The notes beneath the pieces were generated by a model, which did no database searches, was not told where the DNA came from, and worked only from the letters and a program-made list of their open reading frames with translations. Positions 54,445 to 63,900 of a stretch of 64,000 nt of DNA are shown piece by piece. The stretch comes from Janthinobacterium sp. LM6 (GTDB lineage Bacteria; Pseudomonadota; Gammaproteobacteria; Burkholderiales; Burkholderiaceae_D), in assembly GCF_002002885.1 (NCBI RefSeq), contig NZ_CP019510.1, forward strand, positions 3,720,001 to 3,784,000, read 5' to 3'. The translations under genes were made by a program, and so were the position numbers. Every line of letters begins with the position of its first letter. Position 1 is the stretch's first letter.

Positions 54445-55123
54445 TGTCGATCACGCCCAGGGTGTAGCCGACGCCGCGCACCGTGTGGATCAGCGGCGGC
54501 GAAAATTCCTTGTCCACCTTGGTGCGCAAACGGCTCACCTGCACGTCGATGACGTTGGTCTGCGGGTCGAAATGGTAGTCCCACACGGCTTCGAGCAGCA
54601 TGGCGCGCGTGACGGACTGGCCCTGGTGGCGCATCAGGTATTCGAGCAGGCGAAATTCGCGCGGCTGCAGGGCGATTTGCCGGTTGGCGCGCGTCACGCG
54701 CATGGTGCGCATGTCGAGCACCAGGTCGGCCACCTGCAGCTGCGTCGCTTCGGGCACGGGCGCGGCGCGCCGCAGCAGCGCCTCGATGCGCGCCAGCAGT
54801 TCGGCGATGGCGAACGGTTTTGACAGGTAATCGTCGCCGCCGCTGCGCAGGCCGCGCACGCGCTCGTCGACGCTGGACAGGGCCGACAATACCAGCACGG
54901 GCGTGTTGCGGCCCATGCCGCGCAGGCGCGCGACGATGGCCAGGCCGTCGATCTCGCCGGGCAGCAGGCGGTCGAGCACCAGCGCATCCCAGTCTTCGCC
55001 GCAGGCCAGGCGCATGCCGTCGATGCCATTGTCGCAGGCGGTGACGTCGTGGCCAGCCTCGCGCAGGCCGGCACAGATATAGCGGGAAGTTTCAGCTTCG
55101 TCTTCGATGACCAGGCAGCGCAC
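54437..55123 (-). CDS. OmpR-class response regulator
   Basis: 228 residues. Receiver: acidic pair in VIEDEAETS, phospho-Asp in DALVLDRLLPGEIDG, the K in LSKPFA near the end. The winged helix ends in the OmpR-class TNVIDVQVSRLRTKVDKEF. It is the partner of the kinase gene immediately downstream. Its targets are not identifiable; a secreted-protein gene lies 90 bases upstream. Confidence 0.95.
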   Translation of the reverse strand: MRCLVIEDEAETSRYICAGLREAGHDVTACDNGIDGMRLACGEDWDALVLDRLLPGEIDGLAIVARLRGMGRNTPVLVLSALSSVDERVRGLRSGGDDYLSKPFAIAELLARIEALLRRAAPVPEATQLQVADLVLDMRTMRVTRANRQIALQPREFRLLEYLMRHQGQSVTRAMLLEAVWDYHFDPQTNVIDVQVSRLRTKVDKEFSPPLIHTVRGVGYTLGVIDSA

Positions 55124-55213
55124 GGGAGTTCCTTGTAAAAATCAGGGCAGCAGATAGGCGCAGCATACGCCAGGCGCGCGCCACTTGCCAGCCCCGCCGG
55201 GCGGCATCCCCGG

Positions 55214-55612
55214 CTAGTTACATTTTCCGCGCAGCTTGGCGATCGCCACGAAGGGCAAGGCATACACGCCGCCGATGCCGATCGGGCCGATGCCGGTGGG
55301 CTGGCGCTTCAAGCCGTCGGCGTGCAGGCAGTCGGGCACCTTCGCCTCGGCGAAGGCGGCGGCGAACTGCTCGTATTTTCTGTCGGCGCGTATCGTCACC
55401 TGCTGCATGGCCGGCTGCGGCAAAGCGTCGCGCGCCTGCGCCTCTTCCGCCAGCACGGCGCGCACAGCCTCGCGTATCATCGTTTGCGTCATTTGCGGTG
55501 CCGGCCCAGGCCCCGGCGCCGGCGCTGCTTCGGGCGTCTGCGCGCCCGCTGGCGCCGCAGCGCACAGCCATATCAAGGTAACAATCTTGCTTGCCATTTT
55601 CATCGTCATCAT
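55214..55612 (-). CDS. Small secreted protein with proline-rich linker
   Basis: 132 residues. Signal peptide MASKIVTLIWLCAAAPAGAQ; proline/alanine linker (EAAPAPGPGPAPQM); then a short helical/strand domain with MQQVTIRADRKYEQFAAAFAEAKVPDCLHADGLKRQPTGI and GVYALPFVAIAKLRGKCN. Two cysteines could form a disulfide. No family assignment. Several in-frame ATGs (55612, 55609, 55603, 55597) make the start uncertain. It lies upstream of the two-component genes on the same strand. Confidence 0.65.
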   Translation of the reverse strand: MMTMKMASKIVTLIWLCAAAPAGAQTPEAAPAPGPGPAPQMTQTMIREAVRAVLAEEAQARDALPQPAMQQVTIRADRKYEQFAAAFAEAKVPDCLHADGLKRQPTGIGPIGIGGVYALPFVAIAKLRGKCN

Positions 55613-55848
55613 TCATGCATGCCAGGTTTGCAATATTTCTCATAATATAGCAGCATTCATGCGCGCCGCCGCGTGCGGCGAACGATGGCAGGGTCGGGTA
55701 CAATACAGCCTCGACAATTTTTGGCCGCGCCCGCGCGCGCATGTGCGCAGGTTTATCGGCGCCTCCCGGCTTGCCGCGGCCTGCATAGCCACCACTGCCA
55801 TTAACGAACAGCAGGCACGCCTGGCGCGCGCCACAGACAAATACAGCC
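55613..55848. promoter_or_regulatory. Divergent intergenic region (236 bp)
   Basis: This region separates the small secreted-protein gene and the DUF481 gene. Its first ~50 bases are AT-rich, and TACAAT at 55699-55704 could be a -10 element for the DUF481 gene. Nothing else distinct was seen. Confidence 0.45.
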
Positions 55849-56619
55849 ATGAAATCGACCCACTCTCTCGCACTGGCGCTGGCCATCACCTGCGGCAGCG
55901 CCGCCGCCGCAGACACCAAGCAAAGCATGCTGTTCGATGAAATCCCCATCGGCAGCTGGAGCACTTCCGCCGAACTGGGCGCCATCACCACCTCGGGCAA
56001 CACGGTCGGCACCTCCGTCACGGGCAAGATCGACGCGCGCCAGGAACTCGATGACTGGAGCAACCAGTACATCTTCAGCGGCTACTTCAAGGAAGATGAA
56101 ACGACGAACGACGACGGCGAGAAAGTGCGCGAACGCTCGGCGGAACGCTTTTCCGCCTCCGCCAAGGCCGCCTACAAGCTGATGGCCGACCATGAAAAAC
56201 TGTTCGTGCTGGCCTCGCACGTGAACGACAAGTTCGGCGCCTACACCAAGTACTCGACCCTGGCCGTCGGTCATGGCTCGCGCTGGTACCAGTCGAGCGA
56301 CAAAAGCGTCGACGTGGAAATCGGTCCCGGCTATTTCAGCGGCACCAATGATGCGGGCGAATCGGAACACGGCCTGACGGTGCGCGGCGCGGCCGCCATG
56401 AAGTGGAAGATCAGCCAGTCGGCCATGTTTACGCAAACGGTCAGCGTGGAACGGGGCACCTCGAACACCCACTCGATCGCCGAGACGGCCCTCAGCACGA
56501 AAATCAACGGCACCATGCAGATGAAGGCCGCCTTCAGCGCCCGCAACGACACGCGCGTACCGGACGACAAGAAGAACACGGATACGCAAACGTCGCTGAC
56601 CCTGGTCTACTCGTTCTAG
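55849..56619 (+). CDS. DUF481 outer-membrane beta-barrel protein
   Basis: 256 residues. Signal ALALAITCGSAAAAD, then a repeated strand pattern (GSWSTSAELGAITTSGNTVGTSVTGKIDARQELDDWSNQYIFSGYFKED), ending in the C-terminal barrel signature LTLVYSF. DUF481 (YdiY-like) proteins are small outer-membrane barrels often linked to stress; the substrate is unknown. It is followed 13 bases later by a lipoprotein hydrolase gene, so both probably act at the envelope. Confidence 0.9.
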   Translation: MKSTHSLALALAITCGSAAAADTKQSMLFDEIPIGSWSTSAELGAITTSGNTVGTSVTGKIDARQELDDWSNQYIFSGYFKEDETTNDDGEKVRERSAERFSASAKAAYKLMADHEKLFVLASHVNDKFGAYTKYSTLAVGHGSRWYQSSDKSVDVEIGPGYFSGTNDAGESEHGLTVRGAAAMKWKISQSAMFTQTVSVERGTSNTHSIAETALSTKINGTMQMKAAFSARNDTRVPDDKKNTDTQTSLTLVYSF

Positions 56620-56632
56620 GCGAGAACCGGCC

Positions 56633-58507
56633 ATGCTGATGCGGCGTCTGCGCGTATGCGCCCTCCTGTGCGCCGCGGCGCTCCTGAGCGGCTGCGCCGC
56701 CGTCACCGTCAGCGCGATTTCCCCGGCCGACTACCTGCAGCAGCGGCGCGGCGACATCCTCACCACGGGGAAACTGAGCGCCGCAGCCAGCGAGGTGCTG
56801 CGCATCATCGGCAGCGACATCGCCGCCTGCGAAGCCAATACGGGCAGCTGCCGCGCCGACCTGGCCCGCTCCGAGCTGCTCAGCGACGAGCAGCGCCTGG
56901 CCACCCTGTCCGAATTGTGGCTGGAAAGCGCGCTGGCGGAAGAAAAACAGGGCGGCCACGCCAGCGCCGAACTGCTGGCCGCCTGGCTGGAATCGGCCCG
57001 CTATGCGTATGCCTACCTGTTCTACACGACGCGCACGCCGGGCCAGCGCGCCTTCGAAGAGCGCCAGACGCAAATCCGCGACTACTATAACTACGCCGTG
57101 CAAAAGGCTGTCGGCAACCTGTTCCGCCACCGCGGCGAATACCGGCCGGACGGCCATGTGATCCGCGTCGCCGGCTGGCAGATCGACAGCGAATTGTCGG
57201 CCCTGCGCCTGCCCGAGGACGGCACCCTGCCCGAAGAACTGCTGCCGGCCACCTCGCTGTCGTTTTCCGGCCTGCGCAATGTGTACCGGCGCGACGGCTT
57301 CGGCGCCGACCTGGTGGCCGTCATGCCAAAGCCCCGGGCGCCGAAAGGCGACTATGTGCCCTACCAGGAAACGCGCTTCCCCGTCGTCACGGCGCTGATC
57401 CGCTTCGACGGCAACAGCCTGCAGGAAGTGCTGGCCACGCAGCAGCTGCTGGTGATGCTGGTCGACCCGACGCGCAGCGAATCGACGCGCATGGCGGGCC
57501 AGGAACTGCCCGTGGCCGCCAATTTCACGGCCGGCTATGGCCTGTGGCTGGCCCGTTCCGGCTTCGGCGTGCAGGCGCTGCGCACCCTGTTCGGCCGCGC
57601 CGACGGCATTTCGCGCCCGCAGGTGCACCTGATGCAGCCCTACGACCCGAACAAGCGCACCATCGTCATGCTGCACGGCCTGGCCAGCAGCCCGGAAGCG
57701 TGGATCAACGTGGCGAATGAACTGATGGGCGACGAACAGCTGCGCCGCCGCTACCAGATCTGGCAGGTCTACTACCCGAGCAATGCGCCGCTGGCGGCCA
57801 ACAACGCCGCCATCCGCCAGGCGCTGGCCGCCACCCTGGCGCAGTTCGACCCGGCTGGCAAGGCGATTGCGGCGAACGAGATGGTCTTGATCGGCCATAG
57901 CATGGGCGGCGTGCTGGCGCGCCTGATGGTGTCCGATGCCAGCAACACCCTGCTCGACGCCATCACGGAAGAATACAATTTGAAGGGCAAGAAGGCAGAA
58001 AAAGTGCGCGCCGGCCTGGCGCCCTACCTCAATTTCACGGCCATGCCGCAGGTGAACCGCGCCATCTTCATCGCCGCGCCGCACCGCGGCACCTCGTTCG
58101 CCAACCACAAGGTGGCGCGCTGGATCGCCAACCTCGTCACCTTGCCGATCACCATGCTCGACCAGCTGTCCGACGCGGCCGGCAGCCTGGCGCAGCTCGA
58201 CACTGGCAGCAGCGAGCCGCTGCGCATCCCCAACAGCATCGATAACCTCAGCGACAAGGACCCGTTCGTGCGCCTGGTGGCGGAACTGCCCATCAGCCCG
58301 AAAGTGCGCTACTACTCCATCATGGGCAACGACACGCCGGACCTGCCGCTGGCGGAATCGAGCGACGGCGTAGTGCCCTACGCCAGCGCCCACCTCGACG
58401 GCGCGCAATCGGAAAAAGTCATCCCCTCGTGGCACAGCGTGCAGGAAAGCCCGCAGGCGATCCTGGAGATACGGCGGATCTTGCGGCTGCCGGACACCCT
58501 GCCCTGA
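56633..58507 (+). CDS. Lipoprotein alpha/beta hydrolase (lipase/esterase-like)
   Basis: 624 residues with lipobox LLSGCAA near residue 20. The C-terminal half is an alpha/beta hydrolase: MLHGLASSPEAWINVANELM (oxyanion region), nucleophile GHSMGGVLARLM, and IAAPHRGTSFANHKVARW, with SSDGVVPYASAHLDG supplying Asp and WHS the His. An N-terminal ~300-residue domain has no recognised homologue. Outer-membrane-anchored lipase or phospholipase-like activity is likely. The gene is coupled with DUF481 (13-bp gap). Confidence 0.86.
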   Translation: MLMRRLRVCALLCAAALLSGCAAVTVSAISPADYLQQRRGDILTTGKLSAAASEVLRIIGSDIAACEANTGSCRADLARSELLSDEQRLATLSELWLESALAEEKQGGHASAELLAAWLESARYAYAYLFYTTRTPGQRAFEERQTQIRDYYNYAVQKAVGNLFRHRGEYRPDGHVIRVAGWQIDSELSALRLPEDGTLPEELLPATSLSFSGLRNVYRRDGFGADLVAVMPKPRAPKGDYVPYQETRFPVVTALIRFDGNSLQEVLATQQLLVMLVDPTRSESTRMAGQELPVAANFTAGYGLWLARSGFGVQALRTLFGRADGISRPQVHLMQPYDPNKRTIVMLHGLASSPEAWINVANELMGDEQLRRRYQIWQVYYPSNAPLAANNAAIRQALAATLAQFDPAGKAIAANEMVLIGHSMGGVLARLMVSDASNTLLDAITEEYNLKGKKAEKVRAGLAPYLNFTAMPQVNRAIFIAAPHRGTSFANHKVARWIANLVTLPITMLDQLSDAAGSLAQLDTGSSEPLRIPNSIDNLSDKDPFVRLVAELPISPKVRYYSIMGNDTPDLPLAESSDGVVPYASAHLDGAQSEKVIPSWHSVQESPQAILEIRRILRLPDTLP

Positions 58508-58624
58508 TCGGCCGCATATATCTTGCTGTCCGATGCCGGAAAAATGCGCTCCCCGCTTGATAAAGTTGCGAAACATGATAATCTTGTGTGTGATATGCTT
58601 GTTGCATATACCCGAGGAGCGAAC

Positions 58625-59269
58625 ATGACAGCGCATCTGCATCACGCCACCCTGGCGCCCGAGCGCCAGGAATGGACCGACAATGACCTGCGGGTAGTGG
58701 AGCAATTCTCGCAATTGGTGAGCGCACAGCTCGACCTATTGGCGCAAGGCCCCGAGCGCGAGCGCCTGATCGACGTGGCCACGCGCGCGCTCGATGCGGC
58801 GCGCGCCTCGCTGCGCGCAGCGCCGCCAGGCATGCCGCTCCAGCTTCCCGTGTCAAAACTCAAGGTCTCCGATGTCATTGGGCAAGGATGGGTGGAACTG
58901 TCGCAGGCGTCGCTGTATCGCGCCGTGGAAAGCCAGCGGTTTTATTGCGTGACGCCCAAGGGGCGCAGTATCGGCAAGGAATTTCCGGCATGGCAATTTG
59001 TGCAGCCCGTGCCGGAACTGATCGCGCCCGTGCTGGCCATCCTGGCCGGCCAGCCGAGTAGTGACATCCATGCCTTCTGGATCAGCAGCGCAGACGAACT
59101 CAACGAACTTTCGCCGGCAGAGATGCTCGCAGGCAAATCGTTTGAAACGCGGCCCGCAGTGCATCCCAGCCAGCAGGCGCTGCTGGATCTGCCGGCCAGC
59201 GAGAGATTACGCAAGGTCATGGCGTCGGCAAAGTGGCAGCATAGGGGGATGGCTGACATCATAGGCTAG
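58625..59269 (+). CDS. Antitoxin of a RES-type toxin-antitoxin pair (Xre/MbcA/ParS-like C-terminus)
   Basis: 214 residues from ATG 58625 (GAGGAG six bases before). The central SQASLYRAVESQRFYCV stretch resembles a MerR/excisionase-type helix-turn-helix, and ends with PAWQF; the tail FWISSADELNELSPAEMLAG resembles the toxin-binding DUF2384 region of Xre antitoxins. A long AT-rich leader precedes it. It lies seven bases before the RES toxin gene, as in known pairs. The N-terminal arrangement is not the usual Xre type, so the family match is moderate. Confidence 0.72.
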   Translation: MTAHLHHATLAPERQEWTDNDLRVVEQFSQLVSAQLDLLAQGPERERLIDVATRALDAARASLRAAPPGMPLQLPVSKLKVSDVIGQGWVELSQASLYRAVESQRFYCVTPKGRSIGKEFPAWQFVQPVPELIAPVLAILAGQPSSDIHAFWISSADELNELSPAEMLAGKSFETRPAVHPSQQALLDLPASERLRKVMASAKWQHRGMADIIG

Positions 59270-59275
59270 TCCCGC

Positions 59276-59956
59276 ATGACGCCTGCACTGCAAGAAACAC
59301 CAATTCCGCCAGACATGGCCGCACGCCTGCCGGCATTGGCATCGCTGCGCACTGAATTATTGAGCAATATCATCATCCTTCCGGCCGGCCAGGCCCTCGT
59401 GCGCGCGGCGTGGAACACGGCCTCCATCTGGCCGGCGAAGGTTGAACGTACCTACCGCTTCGGTCCGCCCGCCGAGCTGGCTGGTCCGAGCGGTTTCCCC
59501 TATCACTGGATATATATTGCTGGCGATGCCGACACGGCGGCCTGGGAAGCCCAGCTTTGCCAAAACGACGTGACGCGTCCGGGCACCTTTTACATCGCGC
59601 ACAGGGCGGAACAAGCGCTGATCGCGACCTTGCCATTCAGCGTGCCGCTGCGACTGCTCGACCTGACAGGCCTGGCCGCCAGCCGGCTGGGCATCTATGA
59701 CCAATTGCGCAGCCCCGATCACGGCTGGTGCCAATGGCTGGGCTGGCAGCTGGATCAGATCATTGCGCAGGAGGCAGGCGCGATTCACGGCTTCATGTAT
59801 CCATCGCGCCGCCAGCCCGGCAAACTTGCCTATGCAATATCCTCTCGCCAGATGACAACATTGGGGACAAGCATGGCGTGCTCACAGCTGCCATTCGGCG
59901 ACACTGAGGCATACTCACGCTTGCAGTGCGATCGCCTGCGCGTGGACCCGCCCTGA
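59276..59956 (+). CDS. RES-domain toxin (NAD-degrading type)
   Basis: 226 residues. RES-domain marks are ALVRAAWNTASIW, YRFGPPAE (R61), HWIYIAGDADTAAWEAQLCQND (Y80, E91) and later SRRQPGKLAYAI. RES toxins of the Res-Xre systems degrade NAD+ to arrest growth, and R, Y and E are their catalytic residues. The upstream gene is the likely antitoxin. Its 3' end is close to the convergent regulator gene (59968). Activity is inferred from the domain. Confidence 0.78.
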   Translation: MTPALQETPIPPDMAARLPALASLRTELLSNIIILPAGQALVRAAWNTASIWPAKVERTYRFGPPAELAGPSGFPYHWIYIAGDADTAAWEAQLCQNDVTRPGTFYIAHRAEQALIATLPFSVPLRLLDLTGLAASRLGIYDQLRSPDHGWCQWLGWQLDQIIAQEAGAIHGFMYPSRRQPGKLAYAISSRQMTTLGTSMACSQLPFGDTEAYSRLQCDRLRVDPP

Positions 59957-59967
59957 CCTGAAGCTCC

Positions 59968-60963
59968 CTACACCGGCTCGCGCCACTTGTCCTTGATTTC
60001 CAGCATGGCCGGCAGTTGCTCGATGAACAACGCCAGCAGTTGCGGGTCGAAGTGCGTGCCGCTGTCTCGCTGCATGGTGGCGATGGCTTCGTCGACCGTC
60101 CAGGCGCGCTTGTACGGGCGTTCGCTGGTGAGGGCGTCGAAGACGTCGGCGATGGCGACGATGCGGCCTTCGTGGGGGATTTCCTCGCCTTGCAAGCCTT
60201 GCGGATAGCCGCTGCCGTCCCATTTCTCGTGGTGCGTCAGGGCGATGGTGCGCGCCATTTTCAGCAGGCCGCCCGCGTGCTCGCCGATGATCGCCGCGCC
60301 GATTTCCGCGTGGCGGCGCATGACGTTCCATTCGTCCGCATCGAGCTTGCCCGGCTTTTGCAGGATGGCGTCGGGGATGCCGATCTTGCCCACGTCGTGC
60401 ATGGGGGCCGCATTCAACAAATCTTCCGCCCTGCCCGCGCTGTAGCCGGCCGCCAGCGCCAGCTGGCGCGCGTAATAGCTCATGCGGATGACGTGCATGC
60501 CCGTCTCGTTGTCCTTGTATTCGGCCGCCTGGCCCAGGGTCTGGATCACCTGCAGGCGCGAGCGGCGCAATTCCTCGGCGTCGACCAGCGACAAGTGCGT
60601 GCGCACGCGGGCGCGCACGATGGACGGGCTGACGGGTTTCGTGATGTAGTCGACGGCGCCCGCGTCAAAACCGTCCGCCTCGTCCTTCACGTCGCACAGG
60701 GCGGTGACAAAAATAACGGGGATGGAGGCCGTGGCCGGCATGGCCTTCAGCTGGCGGCACACCTCATAGCCCGTCATCGCGGGCATCATGATGTCGAGCA
60801 GGATCAGTTCGACGGGATTGTTCTGCGCCAGTTCCAGCGCCTTCTCGCCATCCTTCGCATACAGCAGCCGGTAATCGTCCTGCAAAATCTGGCGCAGCAC
60901 CTGCAGATTCGTCGCTTCATCGTCAACCAGCAGCAGGATCGGTTTGTCTTCGTGTAAGGTCAT
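59968..60963 (-). CDS. HD-GYP response regulator (cyclic-di-GMP phosphodiesterase candidate)
   Basis: 331 residues from ATG 60963. N-terminal receiver with VDDEATN acidic pair, phospho-Asp in LILLDIMMPAMTG and the K in DYITKPV. C-terminal HD-GYP domain with ETGMHVIRMSYYARQLA, MHDVGKIGIPD, HHEKWDGSGYPQGL, and AIADVFDALTSERPYK. It likely degrades c-di-GMP when phosphorylated. The upstream hybrid kinase gene ends 13 bases before it, so phospho-relay between them is probable. Confidence 0.94.
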   Translation of the reverse strand: MTLHEDKPILLLVDDEATNLQVLRQILQDDYRLLYAKDGEKALELAQNNPVELILLDIMMPAMTGYEVCRQLKAMPATASIPVIFVTALCDVKDEADGFDAGAVDYITKPVSPSIVRARVRTHLSLVDAEELRRSRLQVIQTLGQAAEYKDNETGMHVIRMSYYARQLALAAGYSAGRAEDLLNAAPMHDVGKIGIPDAILQKPGKLDADEWNVMRRHAEIGAAIIGEHAGGLLKMARTIALTHHEKWDGSGYPQGLQGEEIPHEGRIVAIADVFDALTSERPYKRAWTVDEAIATMQRDSGTHFDPQLLALFIEQLPAMLEIKDKWREPV

Positions 60964-60976
60964 CGTCAGTCCAATA

Positions 60977-63900
60977 TCAGGAAAGGTCGGCAGGCGTTGG
61001 CGCTTCCAGCCACGCCAGCAGCTGGCGCAGCACGCCCGCGGCACGCGCAAATTCAAAGTCGTCGATGGCGCTGGCCAGCGCCTGCAGGCGCGGCTGCTGG
61101 CCGTGCGGCGCCAGCATGGCGGCGATCTGCGCCATCAAGGCGTCGTCCAGCTGCCCGCCTTCCAGGCTGGCGATGGCTTGCCGCAGCAAGGTGCCGGCGG
61201 CGGCTGCATCGAGGGGCGCGCTGGCGGCCGGCGCCTGCATGGCCACGGCCGGCATGCCCGCCTCCTCCAGCTCGCCGGCCAGCGCCATGAAGGCGGCCGC
61301 CAGCTGCACCAGCAACTCGGTCACCGGCAACTGGCGCGCAATCGCTTGTTCGATGCGCCCCAGCAGGCTTTCGACCTGCACCAGGCACAGGTTGCCCGCC
61401 GCGCCCTTGATACGGTGCAGCAGGTGGCCCGCCACGCTGCTGCCGCCACGTTCCAGTTCCGCCGCCAGCATGGCGGCGCAGTCGCCATTGGCCTGCACGA
61501 AGCGCGCGATGGCGCGCTGCAAGGCTTCGCGTCCGCCCCACAGGGCGATGCCGCGCTGCCAGTCCACCTGGCCGGCAGCGGCGCGCGCCGCCGCGCCGGC
61601 CGCCGGTGGCGGCATGGCCACGGCGATATCGAGCAGGCGGGCGATTTCCGCCGTCAGCTTGTGCATTTCCAGCGGCTTCGAGGCGAAGCCGTTCATGCCG
61701 GCCGTCTGCGCGGCGCGCCGGTCCTGTTCCAGCACGCTGGCCGTCAGGGCGATGATGGGCGTCGCCTTCAAGCCCTGCTCGCGCTCGTGCACGCGGATCA
61801 GGCGCGTCGCTTCCAGGCCATCCATGCGCGGCATCTGCACGTCCATCAGGACGATGTCGAAGCTGCCCTTGCCGAATTCGCGCACGGCGCTCTCGCCGTC
61901 GCTGGCGGCGATCACCTGGTGGCCGGCCGCGCCCAGGCTGATCAGGAGCAGCTCCACGTTCTGCGGCACGTCGTCGGCCGCCAGGATGCGCAGCGGCGGC
62001 AAGGCCACGACGGGCTGCTCGCTGCGGCGCGCCACGGCCTTGCCCGGCGCCAGCGGCAGCAGCACGTGGAACACGCTGCCCACGCCCAGGGTGCTTTCCA
62101 CCGTGATGGTGCCTTTCATCAGCTCGACCAGCTGCAGCGAAATCGTCGTGCCCAGGCCCGTGCCGCCAAAGCGCCGGCTCATCGAGGAATCGGCCTGCGT
62201 GAACGGCGCGAAGATCTTGTCCAGGCGGTCGGCGGGAATGCCGATGCCCGTGTCGTGCACGGCGATATGCACCTGCTCGCCCTGCATGCCGACGGCCACC
62301 CGCACATGCCCCACTTCCGTGAACTTGACGGCGTTGCCGATCAGGTTCGTCAGCACCTGCTGCACGCGGCGCGCGTCGCCCAGGAAGAATTGGCCCATGC
62401 CCGGGTCGATGTCGACGTGCAGCACCAGGTCGCGCGCATGGGCCGTGACGCGCAGGGACGCGGCCACGTGGTCGACCAGGTCGGGCAGCGAAAAGTCCAC
62501 CAGTTCCAGCTCGGTGGCGCCTTTTTCCAGCTTGGCCGTGTCGAGGATGTCGTTGAGCAGTTCGAGCAGGGAACGGGCCGACTGGCGCACCGTGCCCAGA
62601 TGGCGGCGCTGCAGGCTGTCCAGGGCGGTCCCCAGCAGCACTTCCGTGAAGCCGATAATGGCGTTCATCGGCGTACGGATTTCATGGCTCATGTTGGCCA
62701 GGAAGCTGGTCTTCGATTCGGCGGCCAGCTCGGCGCGGTCTTTCGCCGCGCGCAGGTTTTCCTGCATGGCGCGCCGGTCGCTCACGTCCGTGGCCAGCTT
62801 GACCACCTTGAACGGCTTGCCGTCCGTATTGAAGATCGGGTTGTACGAAGCCTGTATCCACACTTCCCGGCCATCCTTGCCGATGCGCTTGTACTCGCCC
62901 GTATTGAATTCACCCTGCGCCAGGTGCTGCCAGAACGCGATGTAGTCGGGCGAGGTCACATAGCCCGGCTCGCAGAAGATGCTGTGGTGCAAGCCCAGCA
63001 CGTCGTCGGGCCGGTAGCCGACCAGGTCGAGGAAGTTCTCGTTGGCCGCCAGGATGCGCCCCTGCAGGTCGAACTCCGCGACGGCCGTCGCGCGCGAAAT
63101 GGCCGTCACCTTGCCTTCGTATTCGGCGTTGCGCAATTCGCTTTCCGTGATGTCGAGGATGACGCCGTCGATCCAGCGCACCACGCCGTCGTTATCGAGC
63201 ACGGGGCCGCTGCTTTCGCGCACCCAGCGCTCGCGCCCATCGCGGTGCAGCATGCGGTAGACGTTCTCGAAGTCGCGCTTTTCGCCGGCCGCCTGCACGC
63301 AGGTGTCGTTGACGCGCTGGCGGTCGTCCGGATGCACGAGGTCGAACAGCCTGACGCGGCCCTCGACGAAGTCCTGCGGCATCCAGCCCGTCAGGTTGAA
63401 GACGGCGTCGCTGATGAAGATCATCTTCCATTCGGGCGCGAAGCTGCAGTGGAAGGACACGCCGGGGATATTGCGGATCAGGGTGCGGTACTGGCGTTCG
63501 CTGTCCTTCAGCGCCTGCTCCATGCTGCGCGACGAGCGCATGTCCGTGACAAACGCCACGAACAGGGGCTGGCCCGGCGTGTCGATCTTGCCGATCGCCA
63601 CGCGCATGGGCAGCACCGCGCCATCCTTGTGGCAGCCATCGAGTTCGCGTCCGCTGTCGAGGATGCGCGAGGCACCCGTTTCCAGGTAGTCGCGCAGATA
63701 GCCCTCGTACTCGGCCGCGTCGGCCGGCTGCAGCAGCACGCTGGCGTCGCGCCCCACGATTTCCGCTTCGCGCCAGCCGAACAGGCTTTCCGCGGCGGGA
63801 TTGAAGGAGCGCACCTTGCCCTGGCCATCGATGGTGATCAAGCCGTCGGCCGCCGTATCGACGATGGCGCGCAGGCGCGATTCGCTGGCGCTGGCATGGC

